From Alteromonas lipotrueiana (lineage in GTDB: Bacteria; Pseudomonadota; Gammaproteobacteria; Enterobacterales; Alteromonadaceae): 36,095 nt of DNA. The DNA is taken from contig NZ_JAESDK010000029.1 in assembly GCF_019249245.1 (NCBI RefSeq), positions 1 to 36,095 of the forward strand. The letters run 5' to 3'. How positions within the stretch are numbered: the stretch's first letter is position 1; every line of letters begins with the position of its first letter. Made by a program: the position numbers and the translations under genes. Under the pieces are notes generated by a model that was not told the DNA's origin, searched no databases, and worked only from the letters and a program-made list of their open reading frames with translations. Below, in pieces: positions 25,341 through 35,224 of this stretch.

Positions 25341-26198
25341 ATGCGTAAATTGATAACATCACTGGCGATAATATTGTTAAGTTGCCAGGCGCAAGGGGCC
25401 GCCGTGTGGCAGGTAAGCAATGGCGAGCACACCCTGTATTTGGGCGGAACGTTACATATTTTAAGTCCGCAGGATTATCCACTGCCCTCGCCGTATGAAA
25501 CCGCCTTTGCCCAGTCTGACACCCTGGTATTTGAAACTGACATGGAAACGGTCAGCTCTGCCTCATTTGCAGCAAAAATGATTAAGCAGAATAGCTACGA
25601 AAATGCTGAGACCGTGGCAAAGGATTTAAATCCGGAGACCTATCAGCTGCTAGAGTCTTATATGAGCAAACATAACTTGCCTATAAACACACTAAAACAC
25701 CTGAAACCGGCGATGCTGGGTCTAACGTTGACCATGCTGGAATACCAGCGTGCGGGACTGACCAGTCAAGGTGTCGATGCGTATTTCTTCAATAAAGCTA
25801 TGGATAAGAACAAACCCATCGAATGGTTTGAAACGCCTGATCAGCAACTTTCTTTTATCAGTGCAATGGCAGATGGCCAGGAAAACGAATTTATTCGCTA
25901 TACCCTAGAAGATATTGAAGACCTGGCGAGTATAATTACACCTATGAAAACTCATTGGCGCTCGGGTGATATGCAGGCTTTACATGATACCGCAATGGGC
26001 GATGTCGCCCAGCAATACCCTCAGGTTTACGACGATCTGCTGGTTAAACGCAATCAAAACTGGCTGCCAAAAATTGAAGCCATGATGCAAACCCCCGAGG
26101 TTGAATTTGTTTTAGTGGGTACATTACATATGCCTGGAAGCCAGGGGGTGCTGGCCCTGCTTAAACAAAAAGGTTACACGCTCACCCAGCTTAATTAA
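25341..26198 (+). CDS. TraB/GumN-family periplasmic protein
   Basis: A 285-residue exported protein of the TraB/PrgY/GumN group (TIKI-like fold, putative metal-dependent protease). Signal peptide MRKLITSLAIILLSCQAQGA ends before AVWQVSNGEHTLYLGGTLHIL, whose GGTLHIL is the first conserved motif. The second is VLVGTLHMPGSQGVLALLKQKGY near the C terminus. The conserved GxxH histidines in both halves are present (LHIL, LHMP), as are the glutamate-rich middle and the QGVDAYFF segment. The physiological role is not known. It has 115 bp upstream and 173 bp downstream free, so it is probably monocistronic. Confidence 0.88.
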   Translation: MRKLITSLAIILLSCQAQGAAVWQVSNGEHTLYLGGTLHILSPQDYPLPSPYETAFAQSDTLVFETDMETVSSASFAAKMIKQNSYENAETVAKDLNPETYQLLESYMSKHNLPINTLKHLKPAMLGLTLTMLEYQRAGLTSQGVDAYFFNKAMDKNKPIEWFETPDQQLSFISAMADGQENEFIRYTLEDIEDLASIITPMKTHWRSGDMQALHDTAMGDVAQQYPQVYDDLLVKRNQNWLPKIEAMMQTPEVEFVLVGTLHMPGSQGVLALLKQKGYTLTQLN

Positions 26199-26371
26199 GT
26201 CCTGGTTAGTTTTTGTGAAAAACAACTCAGTTTATTTTGTTTGATAAACAAACCGTTAGTTAGCAATTTCTGTATTTAAGAATATCACTAGTTAAGTAGT
26301 CAGATATCCACGCCGAATATGGCCGTAATACAAGTACTCGCAGGTGATCCCTGTGGTAAAAGGAGAACATT

Positions 26372-26944
26372 TTGAAATTGACAACTGCGATTCAATCTAT
26401 GCTGATTTTTGTAGGCATGCTTGCGGTTACCGGCTGTGCATCGATGGGTGAAGGCACCGTTGCTGAAAAACGCCAGGCCATTTTGTCGATGCAAGATACG
26501 GCGCTGTCTCGTTTATATCGGGAAAAACCAGATACCCGTTCGCAGCTACAAAATGCCGCCGGCTATGCAGTATTTAGCAATGCTAACATTAATATTATTT
26601 TTATCGCTGCCGGAACAGGCTACGGTGTCGTTAATAACAACACTACTGGCGCTAAAACATATATGAATATGGCCGAAGGTGGCGTGGGTTTGGGGCTGGG
26701 CGCAAAAGATTACCGCCTTATTATAGTTTTTCATAGCCAGCAGGCCTTAAGCCACTTTATTAACAACGGCTGGACAGCCGGCGGTAACCTGGATGCCGCA
26801 GCCAAAGCGGGCGATAAGGGGCTTTCTATTGAAGGCGAAGGCTATTTAGGCAACGTAACAGTGTATTCGATGACACAAAGCGGCCTGGCCCTGCAAGCTA
26901 CGGTGAAGGGCACAAAGTTCTGGAAAGACAAAGCATTAAATTAG
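26372..26944 (+). CDS. SYLF (YSC84) domain lipoprotein
   Basis: A 190-residue lipoprotein with a SYLF/YSC84 domain, a fold linked to lipid binding in eukaryotes; bacterial roles are open. Translation starts at TTG (26372) because AGGAG (26361-26365) stands six bases before it and it gives a clean signal peptide MKLTTAIQSMLIFVGMLAVTGC with lipobox VTGC and C22. Ala/Ser at +2/+3 suggest outer-membrane sorting. The domain shows AAGYAVFSNANIN, then GTGYGVVNNN, EGGVGLGLGAKDYRLIIVF and the late GLSIEGEGYLGNVTVYSMT. It ends in a strong terminator. Confidence 0.9.
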   Translation: MKLTTAIQSMLIFVGMLAVTGCASMGEGTVAEKRQAILSMQDTALSRLYREKPDTRSQLQNAAGYAVFSNANINIIFIAAGTGYGVVNNNTTGAKTYMNMAEGGVGLGLGAKDYRLIIVFHSQQALSHFINNGWTAGGNLDAAAKAGDKGLSIEGEGYLGNVTVYSMTQSGLALQATVKGTKFWKDKALN

Positions 26945-26984
26945 GCGTTGATGATGCCAGCATTTACCTAAGAAGATAACAAGG

Positions 26985-27028
26985 TAACCCATGATGTTCT
27001 GCGTAGCAGGACTTTATGGGTTATTTTT
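26985..27028 (+). terminator. Strong terminator after the SYLF gene
   Basis: TAACCCAT (26985-26992) pairs with ATGGGTTA (27016-27023). Inside it GTTCTGC pairs with GCAGGAC (one G-U), and TTTTT (27024-27028) follows. This separates the lipoprotein gene from the his operon. Confidence 0.85.
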
Positions 27029-27087
27029 GTGCATCTAAACAATCATTATTATTTTAACGCAATTTATAAATGGTTGATCGTGAACAC

Positions 27088-27122
27088 TTGCATTATTAAA
27101 TACAATTGATTACTGTTATATC
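27088..27122 (+). promoter_or_regulatory. Probable his operon promoter
   Basis: TTGCAT (27088-27093) and TACTGT (27111-27116) are spaced by 17 bases. Alternatively TGTTATATC (27114-27122) reads as an extended -10. Either gives a transcript start near 27123-27130, just before the leader peptide at 27151. The region is AT-rich and lies between a terminator and the attenuator. Confidence 0.4.
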
Positions 27123-27150
27123 GTCTTTAAGAATTCAAGATTTTCAAATT

Positions 27151-27195
27151 ATGTATAACTGCGCTACAAACCATCATCACCACTTTATAGCATAA
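27151..27195 (+). CDS. hisL: Histidine leader peptide
   Basis: The 14-residue frame MYNCATNHHHHFIA ends in TAA at 27193. Four consecutive His codons (27172-27183) just upstream of a terminator and of hisG are the signature of his attenuation; the E. coli leader has seven. The ribosome binding site is weak (AAGA, 27137-27140). The three codons after the His run set the position of a terminating ribosome over the first attenuator arm. Confidence 0.9.
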   Translation: MYNCATNHHHHFIA

Positions 27196-27292
27196 CCTTT
27201 CAGGTTCGTGCTGGAAGGCTATTGTTTCCTTCCAGTGGCGCAGATGAAAATTTCTTAGGCCCCCGGAAGGAAACTTTCGGGGGTTTTTCGTT
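27196..27292 (+). terminator. his attenuator with mutually exclusive hairpins
   Basis: Five arms are visible. A: CCTTTCAG (27196-27203). B: CTGGAAGG (27211-27218). C: 27225-27235, containing TTTCCTTCC and CCTTCCAG. D: 27260-27273, CCCCCGGAAG plus GAAA. E: CTTTCGGGGG (27274-27283), then TTTTTCGTTTT. A:B pairs over 8 bp with one G-U, B:C over 8 perfect bp, C:D over 9 perfect bp (antiterminator), and D:E over 10 bp with one G-U (terminator). The A:B plus C:D state and the B:C plus D:E state exclude each other. Confidence 0.88.
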
Positions 27293-27325
27293 TTAGGCGC
27301 CAATAATTTCACATGAGGAAGCAAC

Positions 27326-28225
27326 ATGAGTGACAGCAGAAGACTGCGCATTGCGGTACAAAAGTCAGGTCGATTGAGCAAAGATAGCATTGATCTGTTA
27401 AAAGCTATCGGCATTAAATTAAACATTCGCGACCGTCTGCTTATCGCCCACTCTACAAACGAAGATATAGATTTGCTGCGGGTACGCGATGATGATATTC
27501 CAGGTTTGGTGATGGACGGCGTAGTCGATATGGGTTTTATCGGCGAAAACGAGCTTGAAGAGAAAATGCTTGAACGCGCTGCGGCCGGCAAACCTGCGGA
27601 TTATGAAGTATTGCGTCGAATGGATTATGGCGGATGTCGCCTATCAATTGCTGTTCCTAATGAAATGGAATACGACAGCGCCGCCACATTGCAGGGCAAG
27701 AAGGTCGCCACTACTTATCCGTTTTTGTTAGAGCGATATTTTAAAGAACAAAATATTGATGCTCAGGCCGTGATGTTGACCGGCTCGGTAGAGGTGGCGC
27801 CCAGAGCCGGTGTGGCCGATGCAATCTGCGACCTGGTGTCGACCGGAGCGACATTAGAGGCAAACGGGTTAGTTGAAAAAGACGTTATTTTTCGCTCTAA
27901 AGCGGTACTGATTAAGCGTACCGGCGAAATGCCTGCGGCCAAGCGTGAATTGCTTGAACGGCTGGTCCCGCGAATAGACGGGGTAATGCAGGCAAAAGAA
28001 AGCAAATATATTATGTTACACGCCCCCAAAGCCAAACTGGAAGAAGTGAAAGATTTGCTGCCGGGTGCAGAAGATCCCACCGTATTACCGCTTGCAGGAG
28101 CTGAAGATACAGTCGCCATTCATGTTGTAAGCCCAGAGAATTTATTCTGGGAAACCATGGAAAAACTCAAAGATTTAGGCTGCCGCTCAATTCTTGTTAT
28201 GCCAATTGAAAAAATGATGGGTTAA
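27326..28225 (+). CDS. hisG: ATP phosphoribosyltransferase, long form
   Basis: First enzyme of histidine synthesis: ATP + PRPP to phosphoribosyl-ATP, feedback-inhibited by histidine. At 299 residues it is the long form with the C-terminal regulatory ACT-like domain, so no HisZ is needed. Visible features are [17 protein letters not shown] at the N terminus, [15 protein letters not shown] [12 protein letters not shown], and the PRPP-binding stretch [18 protein letters not shown] near residue 165-182. GAGGAAGC lies just before the ATG. It is the first structural gene behind the attenuator; hisD follows after three bases. Confidence 0.97.
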   Translation: MSDSRRLRIAVQKSGRLSKDSIDLLKAIGIKLNIRDRLLIAHSTNEDIDLLRVRDDDIPGLVMDGVVDMGFIGENELEEKMLERAAAGKPADYEVLRRMDYGGCRLSIAVPNEMEYDSAATLQGKKVATTYPFLLERYFKEQNIDAQAVMLTGSVEVAPRAGVADAICDLVSTGATLEANGLVEKDVIFRSKAVLIKRTGEMPAAKRELLERLVPRIDGVMQAKESKYIMLHAPKAKLEEVKDLLPGAEDPTVLPLAGAEDTVAIHVVSPENLFWETMEKLKDLGCRSILVMPIEKMMG

Positions 28226-28228
28226 ATA

Positions 28229-29536
28229 ATGCTTATCTGGAATGAACTGGACCCGTCAGCGCAACGAGAGGCGCTGGCCCGGCCCGTATTAAAAAACAGC
28301 AGCGCACTGAAACAGACGGTCAGTGAAATTCTGGCCGATGTTGAAGCTGAAGGTGATGAGGCTGTACTGAGGTTTACTCGCAAATTTGATTGTCCCGGCT
28401 TAAGCTCGCTAGTCTTAAGCTGCGAACAACGCGACTCGCTGGCTAGTCAGGTAAGTAATGACGTAGCCCAGGCCATCGATACCGCGTTCACCAATATTAA
28501 GCGGTTTCATGAGGCTCAGCAACCCGAAGACGTAGTGATGACCACCAGCCCTGGGGTTACCTGCGAGCAACGCTTTGTTGCGCTTGAGTCAGTCGGACTT
28601 TATATTCCTGGTGGTACCGCTCCGCTTCCTTCTACCGCGCTTATGTTAGGTGTACCGGCGATGGTTGCAGGGGTATCGCGCAAGGTATTGTGCACCCCGC
28701 CTTCTGAAGACGGCACAATTGCCCCTGAAATAGCCTTTGTTGCTAAGCGCTGTGGTATTGATGAGATTTATCTGTGCGGGGGTGCTCAGGCTATCGGCGC
28801 TATGGCGCTGGGGACTGATTCTATTGCCAAAGTAGACAAAATTTTTGGCCCCGGTAACAGCTTTGTTACCGAAGCCAAGCAACAGGTTAGTTTACGCCCA
28901 GACGGTGCCGCGATTGATATGCCAGCGGGGCCGTCAGAAGTACTGGTGTTAGCTGACAAAGACGCCAACCCGGCTTTTGTGGCGTCCGATCTATTATCTC
29001 AGGCTGAACATGGCACCGATTCACAGTCTATTTTGGTGAGTGACTCAAAAACTTTAATTGAGCAAACACAAGCCGAAGTAGAAAAACAGCTTAGCGCGCT
29101 GTCGCGTAACGAAATTACCGTGTTGTCGATGGAAAATGCCCGCTATATCTTAACCGATGATTTGAGCAGTGCTATTGAGGTAAGCAATAGCTATGCGCCA
29201 GAACACTTGATTGTTCAGGTGGCACAGCCGCGTAAGGCCATGAGTAAAATCAAACACGCCGGTTCAGTATTTCTGGGACCATGGTCACCCGAGTCAGCTG
29301 GCGATTATGCCTCGGGCACCAATCATGTGCTGCCTACCTATGGCTATGCCAAAAATTACTCTTCGTTAGGACTGCTTGATTTTATGCGCCGTTATACTGT
29401 GCAAGAGTTAACCGCAGATGGCTTACGTAACCTGGGCCCGCAGATAATGATACTGGCGGCTGCCGAAGGACTGGATGCCCACGAAAAAGCCGTAGGACTG
29501 CGTTTGTCCGTATTGCAGGAGTCTGGTGATGAGTAA
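28229..29536 (+). CDS. hisD: Histidinol dehydrogenase
   Basis: Zinc enzyme catalysing the last two steps, histidinol to histidine with two NAD+. At 435 residues it has normal length. The characteristic segments are ESVGLYIPGGTAPLPSTALML, GGAQAIGAMALGT, DKIFGPGNSFVTEAK, the zinc-site SQAEHGTDSQS, and PEHLIVQ with the late GDYASGTNHVLPT. Catalytic Glu/His residues around NSYAPEHL are present. It overlaps hisC by eight bases, so the two are translated together. Confidence 0.97.
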   Translation: MLIWNELDPSAQREALARPVLKNSSALKQTVSEILADVEAEGDEAVLRFTRKFDCPGLSSLVLSCEQRDSLASQVSNDVAQAIDTAFTNIKRFHEAQQPEDVVMTTSPGVTCEQRFVALESVGLYIPGGTAPLPSTALMLGVPAMVAGVSRKVLCTPPSEDGTIAPEIAFVAKRCGIDEIYLCGGAQAIGAMALGTDSIAKVDKIFGPGNSFVTEAKQQVSLRPDGAAIDMPAGPSEVLVLADKDANPAFVASDLLSQAEHGTDSQSILVSDSKTLIEQTQAEVEKQLSALSRNEITVLSMENARYILTDDLSSAIEVSNSYAPEHLIVQVAQPRKAMSKIKHAGSVFLGPWSPESAGDYASGTNHVLPTYGYAKNYSSLGLLDFMRRYTVQELTADGLRNLGPQIMILAAAEGLDAHEKAVGLRLSVLQESGDE

Positions 29537-30611
29537 TATTGTAGAAACCTTACTTAACGACAACCTGGTCGGGCTAAAGCCTTATGAGTCGGCGCGCCGA
29601 TTATTCGCAGGCGGTCAGGACTGGTTAAACGCCAATGAATCCCCCTTTGCTAATGAATATACCATCGACAGTAAACGCTTTAATCGTTATCCGGCCTGCC
29701 AGCCAGAAGCGGTGACTGCCGCCTATGCCGACTACGCCGGTGTGGATATCAGCGAACTGCTGGTAACCCGTGGCGCCGATGAAGGAATTGAGCTGCTGAT
29801 CCGTACGTTTTGTACACCTGGTCAGGATAACATTCTGATTTGTCCGCCTACCTATGGCATGTACGCCATTAGTGCCGAGACCTGCAATGTGGGCGTGAAA
29901 AAGGTGCCGTTAAAATCGGACTTTTCATTAGACACAGCATCAATTTGTGCTCAGAACGATGTCAATCTGGTGTTTATCTGTGCTCCCAATAACCCCACCG
30001 GCACCACCGTTAACGCCAATGATTTAGAACAAATTTTGTCGCATTTTGCCAACAGCGCCCTGGTGGTGGTGGATGAAGCGTATATTGAGTTTGATAAAGA
30101 CAACACCTGGGCGGGGCAATTGAATCGCTATCCGAACCTGGTAATTTTACGCACATTGTCTAAAGCCTTTGCCCTGGCCGGCTTGCGTTGCGGCTTTACC
30201 CTGGCGAACCTGCCGGTTATACAAGCGTTACTTAAAGTTATAGCGCCCTACCCGCTGGCTGAACCCGTGGCCCAAATTGCAGAACAGGCTTTATCTGCTC
30301 GCGGACGTGCCAACGTTGAATTGCAGGTAGAGGCCATCAATGGCCATAAAAAATGGTTGCAGGAACAACTGGCTGGGCTCCCCGGTTTTCGTATTATCGG
30401 CGACATCCGCGCCAACTTTGTGCTGTTTCACAGTGTTCATAATAAAGCATTGATGGCGTATTTGGTTGAACACGGCATGCTGATACGTGACCAGTCAAAA
30501 CAGCAAAATTTGGATAACTGCCTGCGCGCGACAGTTGGCACCGAAGAACAAAACCAACGATTAATTGGATTAATCCAGAATTTTTTACAACAAACAGGAG
30601 TGTCGGCATGA
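29529..30611 (+). CDS. hisC: Histidinol-phosphate aminotransferase
   Basis: PLP-dependent aminotransferase (imidazole acetol phosphate + Glu to histidinol phosphate). I start at ATG 29529 (360 residues); GTG 29526 is also in frame. The PLP lysine is K212 in [15 protein letters not shown], and LNANESPF (33-40), APNNPTGT (152-159) and VVDEAYIEF (180-188) are the usual class I/II landmarks. The last four bases overlap hisB (ATGA). Confidence 0.96.
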   Translation: MSNIVETLLNDNLVGLKPYESARRLFAGGQDWLNANESPFANEYTIDSKRFNRYPACQPEAVTAAYADYAGVDISELLVTRGADEGIELLIRTFCTPGQDNILICPPTYGMYAISAETCNVGVKKVPLKSDFSLDTASICAQNDVNLVFICAPNNPTGTTVNANDLEQILSHFANSALVVVDEAYIEFDKDNTWAGQLNRYPNLVILRTLSKAFALAGLRCGFTLANLPVIQALLKVIAPYPLAEPVAQIAEQALSARGRANVELQVEAINGHKKWLQEQLAGLPGFRIIGDIRANFVLFHSVHNKALMAYLVEHGMLIRDQSKQQNLDNCLRATVGTEEQNQRLIGLIQNFLQQTGVSA

Positions 30612-31678
30612 GCCAGCAAGCCATATTATTTATCGACCGTGATGGCACTCTGGTTGAAGAGCCCGCCATTGACAAACAACTCGACTCACTGCAAAAACTG
30701 GTGCTAGAACCAGCGGTGATCCCAGTGCTGCTGAAGTTTCAAAATGCAGGCTACAAACTGGTAATGGTATCGAATCAGGACGGGCTGGGAACCGACAGTT
30801 TCCCACAGGCCGACTTTGATGCGCCCCACAATATGATGATGCAGATTTTTGAAAGTCAGGGCATTAAATTTGATGACGTGCTGATATGCCCCCACTTTGA
30901 TGCTGACAATTGTGCCTGCCGTAAGCCCAAACTGGGGCTGGTGAGCGATTATCTTCAGCAAGGCAAAGTAGACTTTACCCGCTCAGCGGTTATCGGCGAT
31001 CGTGACACCGATTTGCAACTGGCCCAGAGTATGGGGATTCAGGGAATTCGATATGACCGCAACGACAATAACTGGCTGGCCATTGAAAAAAGTTTGCTCA
31101 ACTCGGCGCGCATCGCTGAAGTTGTCAGAACCACTTCAGAAACTGACATCAAGGTAAAAGTTGACCTGGACTCTGATGCCAAAAGCCATATGGCCACCGG
31201 GCTCGGTTTTTTTGACCACATGCTTGACCAAATTGCTACTCATGGCGGCTTTGAGCTACAGGTTGAGGTCAGTGGCGACTTGCACATTGATGATCACCAC
31301 ACCGTTGAAGACACGGCCCTGGCTTTAGGCGAAGCGCTGAAAAAAGCGCTGGGTAACAAACGGGGTATTGGGCGCTTTGGTTTTGCTCTGCCAATGGATG
31401 AGTGTCGTGCAGAATGCATTATGGATATCTCTAATCGTCCGCACCTTAAGTTTGAAGCTGATTTCACCCAGGAAAAAGTGGGTGAAATGGGCACCCAGAT
31501 GGTTGAGCATTTTTTCTATTCACTGGCACAAAGTATGGGCTTATCTCTGCACTTGTCCACCAGCGAAGGTAATGCTCACCATCAGGTAGAAAGTCTGTTT
31601 AAAGTATTTGGCCGCGCGCTGCGTCAGGCCATCACCCGTCAGGGCGATGCACTGCCCAGCAGTAAAGGAGCTTTGTAA
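30608..31678 (+). CDS. hisB: Bifunctional histidinol-phosphatase / imidazoleglycerol-phosphate dehydratase
   Basis: Enterobacterial-type fused HisB of 356 residues. The N-terminal HAD phosphatase has [12 protein letters not shown] with D10 and D12, the zinc-cysteine loop [15 protein letters not shown], and [12 protein letters not shown]. The C-terminal dehydratase, from about residue 165, shows [30 protein letters not shown] and [19 protein letters not shown] with its metal-binding histidines. The fusion is typical of gammaproteobacteria. The last base of its TAA is the first base of hisH (TAATG). Confidence 0.97.
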   Translation: MSQQAILFIDRDGTLVEEPAIDKQLDSLQKLVLEPAVIPVLLKFQNAGYKLVMVSNQDGLGTDSFPQADFDAPHNMMMQIFESQGIKFDDVLICPHFDADNCACRKPKLGLVSDYLQQGKVDFTRSAVIGDRDTDLQLAQSMGIQGIRYDRNDNNWLAIEKSLLNSARIAEVVRTTSETDIKVKVDLDSDAKSHMATGLGFFDHMLDQIATHGGFELQVEVSGDLHIDDHHTVEDTALALGEALKKALGNKRGIGRFGFALPMDECRAECIMDISNRPHLKFEADFTQEKVGEMGTQMVEHFFYSLAQSMGLSLHLSTSEGNAHHQVESLFKVFGRALRQAITRQGDALPSSKGAL

Positions 31679-32280
31679 TGTCACAGCGGATTGTGATTGT
31701 AAATACAGGCTGTGCCAATATCTCTTCGGTGCGTTTTGCACTGGAGAGACTCGGTGTCAGCGTAGAAGTGTCAGATGAAGAGAATGTGATAAAAGCGGCC
31801 GATAAGGTGTTTTTGCCCGGTGTTGGCACCGCCTCTTCGGCAATGCAAAGTATCTTGCAAAAGAAACTGACGCCTACTTTACAGGAACTGACCCAGCCGG
31901 TTTTAGGAGTGTGCCTGGGTATGCAGCTGATGGTCAGCACTTCGGCAGAAAGTAAAGCCGGCGACATCAATTGTCTAAACCTAATGCCTGGTGCAGTAAA
32001 ACGCATGCAGGCCAATGGTCAGCGTTTACCACATATGGGCTGGAACACGGTCACCAGTGAGACTGAAAACCCACTCTTTGCGGGCATAGATGATGGCACC
32101 TACTTCTACTTTGTCCACAGTTTTGCCGTCCCGGTCTATGAGCATACGTTGGCAAGCTGTGAGTATGGACAGCCATTTTCTGCCGCCATCGGCCACAACA
32201 ATTTTTATGGCGTACAGTTTCACCCGGAACGCTCTGGCGATGCCGGTGCGCAGTTACTGACTAATTTTGTGAACATGTAA
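31678..32280 (+). CDS. hisH: Imidazole glycerol phosphate synthase, glutaminase subunit
   Basis: Class I glutamine amidotransferase that delivers ammonia to HisF. The catalytic triad is C79 (GVCLGMQLM), H182 and E184 ([10 protein letters not shown]). [10 protein letters not shown] (47-56) and LPHMGWNTV (118-126) are family segments. At 200 residues it has normal length. It overlaps hisB and hisA by one base each, so expression with hisF is coupled through hisA. Confidence 0.97.
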   Translation: MSQRIVIVNTGCANISSVRFALERLGVSVEVSDEENVIKAADKVFLPGVGTASSAMQSILQKKLTPTLQELTQPVLGVCLGMQLMVSTSAESKAGDINCLNLMPGAVKRMQANGQRLPHMGWNTVTSETENPLFAGIDDGTYFYFVHSFAVPVYEHTLASCEYGQPFSAAIGHNNFYGVQFHPERSGDAGAQLLTNFVNM

Positions 32281-33017
32281 TGATTATACCTGCAATAGAT
32301 TTGATAGATGGCGCGGTGGTACGGCTGTATCAGGGCGACTATGACAAAAAAACCGAATATCAGCTAGACCCGGTAGATGTAGTACACCGGTATGCTGATG
32401 ATGGCGCAACCTGGCTTCACATTGTTGATTTAACCGGAGCTAAAGACACCAGCAAGCGTCAGCTGGAACTTATCCGGGCGATGGTAAATACCAAAAGAAT
32501 GCAGTTTCAGGCCGGTGGTGGTATTCGCAGCGAAGACGATGTCACTCAGCTTCTGTCTGCGGGTGTCAGTCGGGTGGTTATTGGGTCACTGGCGGTTAAA
32601 GAGCCCGAGCTGGTAAAACACTGGATAACCAAATACGGCAGCGATGTCATTGTACTGGCCCTGGATGTTAATATTGATGATGATGGTAATAAGCTTATTG
32701 CCACGCACGGCTGGCAGCAAAGCTCGGGAGTGGCGCTTGAAGACCTGCTGAACGATTTTGCAGAAGTTGGCGTGAAGCATGTGCTGTGCACTGACATCAG
32801 TCGTGATGGTACTTTACAAGGTGCTAATGTTGAGTTGTATCAGCAAATGCAGCAACAATTTCCGGGTATTGCCTGGCAGGCTTCCGGCGGCATCGGTGGG
32901 CTACAGGATATTCAAGCATTGCGCCCTGCTAACGTAGAAGGCGTTATTTTAGGTCGCGCACTGCTAGAAGGTAAATTCACCGTGAAGGAGGCAATAACAT
33001 GCTGGCAAAACGGATAA
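32280..33017 (+). CDS. hisA: Phosphoribosylformimino-5-aminoimidazole carboxamide ribotide isomerase
   Basis: TIM-barrel Amadori isomerase converting ProFAR to [26 protein letters not shown] has catalytic D7; [15 protein letters not shown] near 167-181 has the second catalytic Asp. The phosphate-binding [12 protein letters not shown] and [11 protein letters not shown] follow. The C-terminal 19 bases of the gene overlap hisF, and a GGAGG for hisF (32986-32990) lies within the hisA coding sequence. Confidence 0.97.
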   Translation: MIIPAIDLIDGAVVRLYQGDYDKKTEYQLDPVDVVHRYADDGATWLHIVDLTGAKDTSKRQLELIRAMVNTKRMQFQAGGGIRSEDDVTQLLSAGVSRVVIGSLAVKEPELVKHWITKYGSDVIVLALDVNIDDDGNKLIATHGWQQSSGVALEDLLNDFAEVGVKHVLCTDISRDGTLQGANVELYQQMQQQFPGIAWQASGGIGGLQDIQALRPANVEGVILGRALLEGKFTVKEAITCWQNG

Positions 33018-33793
33018 TACCGTGTCTGGATGTACGCGACGGAAAAGTCGTAAAAGGGGTTCAGTTCAGAAACCACGAAATTATTGGTGATATTGTACCT
33101 TTAGCCGAGCGCTATGCGCAGGCAGGTGCTGATGAGCTGGTATTTTATGATATTACCGCCAGTTCTGATAAGCGCGTAGTCGACAAAAGCTGGGTCAGCC
33201 GCATTGCGCAGGTTATTGATATACCCTTTTGTGTCGCTGGCGGCATTAAGTCGGTTGAAGATGCCGGCCGTATACTGGAGATGGGCGCAGATAAAATCTC
33301 AATTAATTCTCCGGCGCTGACCAACCCTGATCTTATTAACGAATTACACGATGTGTATGGTCAGCAATGTGTAGTGATTGGTATCGACAGCTTTTATAAC
33401 GAAAAAACGAATCAGTACGAAGTCTACAAGTTTACCGGCGATGAAAGCCGCACCCAGCAAACCTCCTGGCAAACCCGCGACTGGATTCAGGAAGTTCAAA
33501 GCCGGGGCGCGGGTGAAATTGTGCTTAATTGCATGAACCAGGACGGCGTTCGTCAGGGCTACGATGTTCGCCAGTTAACCGCCATTCGCGAAGCCTGCCA
33601 GATTCCGCTGATTGCCTCGGGCGGCGCAGGTTCCATCGAACATTTTCGGGCGGTATTTGAACAGGCTGATGTAGATGGTGCGCTGGCTGCCTCGGTTTTT
33701 CACAAAAATCTGATTAATATTCTAGAGCTTAAAGATTACCTGTCCAATGCAGGTATCGCCATGCGAAAAGCTCATACCCGCAGCAAGGATTAA
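32999..33793 (+). CDS. hisF: Imidazole glycerol phosphate synthase, cyclase subunit
   Basis: TIM-barrel cyclase producing imidazole glycerol phosphate and AICAR from PRFAR and HisH-derived ammonia. [22 protein letters not shown] contains catalytic D11, [10 protein letters not shown] the second Asp, and [11 protein letters not shown] and [11 protein letters not shown] the phosphate loops. It has 264 residues, a few more than the usual 256-258 because of a short Lys/Arg-rich tail ([10 protein letters not shown]). hisI follows after four bases. Confidence 0.97.
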   Translation: MLAKRIIPCLDVRDGKVVKGVQFRNHEIIGDIVPLAERYAQAGADELVFYDITASSDKRVVDKSWVSRIAQVIDIPFCVAGGIKSVEDAGRILEMGADKISINSPALTNPDLINELHDVYGQQCVVIGIDSFYNEKTNQYEVYKFTGDESRTQQTSWQTRDWIQEVQSRGAGEIVLNCMNQDGVRQGYDVRQLTAIREACQIPLIASGGAGSIEHFRAVFEQADVDGALAASVFHKNLINILELKDYLSNAGIAMRKAHTRSKD

Positions 33794-33797
33794 CGCC

Positions 33798-34415
33798 ATG
33801 ATTATTGATATTGCAAATATGGGCGAATTAGCCTGGCAAAAAATGGAGGGGTTACTTCCCGCCGTGGTTCAGGACGCCACCACTGCCAAGGTGCTGATGC
33901 AGGGATATATGAACCCCGAGGCGCTAAAAACTACGCTGGAAAGTAGTAAAGTTACTTTTTATAGCCGTTCGAAAGAACGACTATGGCAAAAAGGCGAAAC
34001 ATCGGGAAACACCCTCGATGTGGTGGAAATAGGTTGTGACTGCGATCACGACTCCCTGCTGGTTATGGCAAATCCTAACGGTCCGACCTGTCATACCGGT
34101 GAAGAAAGCTGCTGGTTTACCAGCAAACCTGCTGACTTTACCTTTTTAGCCGACCTGGAACGCGTATTGGCAAGTCGCAAAACCGCAGATCCTGCCTCAA
34201 GTTACACCGCTAGTTTGTACGCAAAAGGCATCAAGCGTATTGCGCAAAAAGTAGGTGAAGAAGGTGTTGAAACTGCCCTGGCCGCTACCGTAAAAGATAC
34301 CGAAGAGCTTAAAAACGAAGCGGCTGACCTGTTGTACCATCTTACCGTACTGATGCAGGCCAGTGGCATGTCTTTAAGTGATGCGATTGACGTACTCAGA
34401 GCCCGACATAAATAG
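33798..34415 (+). CDS. hisI: Bifunctional phosphoribosyl-AMP cyclohydrolase / phosphoribosyl-ATP pyrophosphatase
   Basis: Fused HisI-HisE carrying steps 3 and 2 of the pathway. I choose ATG 33798 (205 residues), four bases after hisF; an open extension to 33747 runs inside hisF. The cyclohydrolase part has QGYMN, the zinc site GCDCDHDSL (79-87) and [13 protein letters not shown] (C98, C105). The pyrophosphatase part, from about residue 115, shows [21 protein letters not shown] with GVETALAA and [14 protein letters not shown]. It closes the operon before a good terminator. Confidence 0.96.
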   Translation: MIIDIANMGELAWQKMEGLLPAVVQDATTAKVLMQGYMNPEALKTTLESSKVTFYSRSKERLWQKGETSGNTLDVVEIGCDCDHDSLLVMANPNGPTCHTGEESCWFTSKPADFTFLADLERVLASRKTADPASSYTASLYAKGIKRIAQKVGEEGVETALAATVKDTEELKNEAADLLYHLTVLMQASGMSLSDAIDVLRARHK

Positions 34416-34438
34416 TTTGCCCATAACATTTTCAATAA

Positions 34439-34475
34439 AATAAAGCCCGTTTTTTTGCGGGCTTTATTGTTTTTA
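34439..34475 (+). terminator. Terminator of the his operon
   Basis: AATAAAGCCCG (34439-34449) pairs perfectly with CGGGCTTTATT (34458-34468) around an 8-base T-rich loop, followed by GTTTTTA. It lies 23 bases after the hisI stop and separates the operon from the signal peptidase gene. Confidence 0.88.
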
Positions 34476-34538
34476 CTGTCATACTTTAGGTAAAAGTAAG
34501 ACTATTGATAATGAGTATAAAACTAAAGGCAAAAAAAT

Positions 34539-35195
34539 ATGTGGCATCGACTGATTAAGATAGCTAAAGAAAATATTGGTTTTATTATGCTTATGCTGGT
34601 GTTGCTAAGTGTACGCAGCAGTATTGCAGACTGGTATCATGTACCTACCGGTTCTATGCAACCGACTATAGCTATTGGCGACCGAATTTTTGTCGACAAA
34701 GCCGCATATCGATTAGATATCCCATTTACCGACATTCCCCTTACCGCCCCCTCAGTACCCTCACATGGCGATATTGTGATCATTAATTCCGCCAAAGCCG
34801 AAACCCGCTTGGTGAAGCGGGTAGTAGGATTACCTGGTGATACGGTCAGATTAAGCAATAACCACCTTATTGTGAATAAAGTGACTTATGATTATGACAA
34901 AAAAACAGACAACCTTTTTGTTGAAAGCAGCAAAAACACCCACCATATGGTAAAGCTAACCGATACCAAGGCGCCATCCCGACAGGCGCAAAGCTATCAA
35001 AGTTTTGGACCGGTAACTGTTCCGCCCGACCATGTATTGGTTTTAGGTGATAATCGAAATCATAGTGCCGACTCTCGGGTGCATGGGTTTGTACCGTTAA
35101 ATGAAATAGCGGGTAAAGCCTCGGCAGTGCTGTGGAGCTGGCCTGAGGACAGTACCTTTCCTGATTTCCAGACATGGTGGAAACCGCTTAAATAA
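34539..35195 (+). CDS. lepB: Signal peptidase I, short single-helix type
   Basis: Membrane serine protease that removes signal peptides from exported proteins. Box B PTGSMQPT carries nucleophile S39, box D RLVKRVVGLPGD carries general base K93, and box E LVLGDNRNHSADSR is complete. At 218 residues with one N-terminal helix (about 11-30) it is much shorter than the usual proteobacterial LepB (about 300 residues, two helices next to lepA/rnc). It is therefore probably an accessory or alternative signal peptidase. It has its own region between the his terminator and the heat-shock promoter, so it is likely monocistronic. The symbol is by family. Confidence 0.88.
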   Translation: MWHRLIKIAKENIGFIMLMLVLLSVRSSIADWYHVPTGSMQPTIAIGDRIFVDKAAYRLDIPFTDIPLTAPSVPSHGDIVIINSAKAETRLVKRVVGLPGDTVRLSNNHLIVNKVTYDYDKKTDNLFVESSKNTHHMVKLTDTKAPSRQAQSYQSFGPVTVPPDHVLVLGDNRNHSADSRVHGFVPLNEIAGKASAVLWSWPEDSTFPDFQTWWKPLK

Positions 35196-35224
35196 ATTTT
35201 TTTGAAATTAATTTATAAATTGTA

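Noticed and set aside
26215..26265. AT-rich inverted repeats (GTTTTT/AAAAAC and TTTGTTT/AAACAAA) after the TraB/GumN gene as terminators
   Set aside because: Stems are A-T only and lack a following T-run; predicted to be too weak.
27127..27591. Open frame antisense to the his leader and the start of hisG
   Set aside because: Low-complexity Ser-rich translation, typical shadow of a coding gene; the leader and attenuator explain the region.
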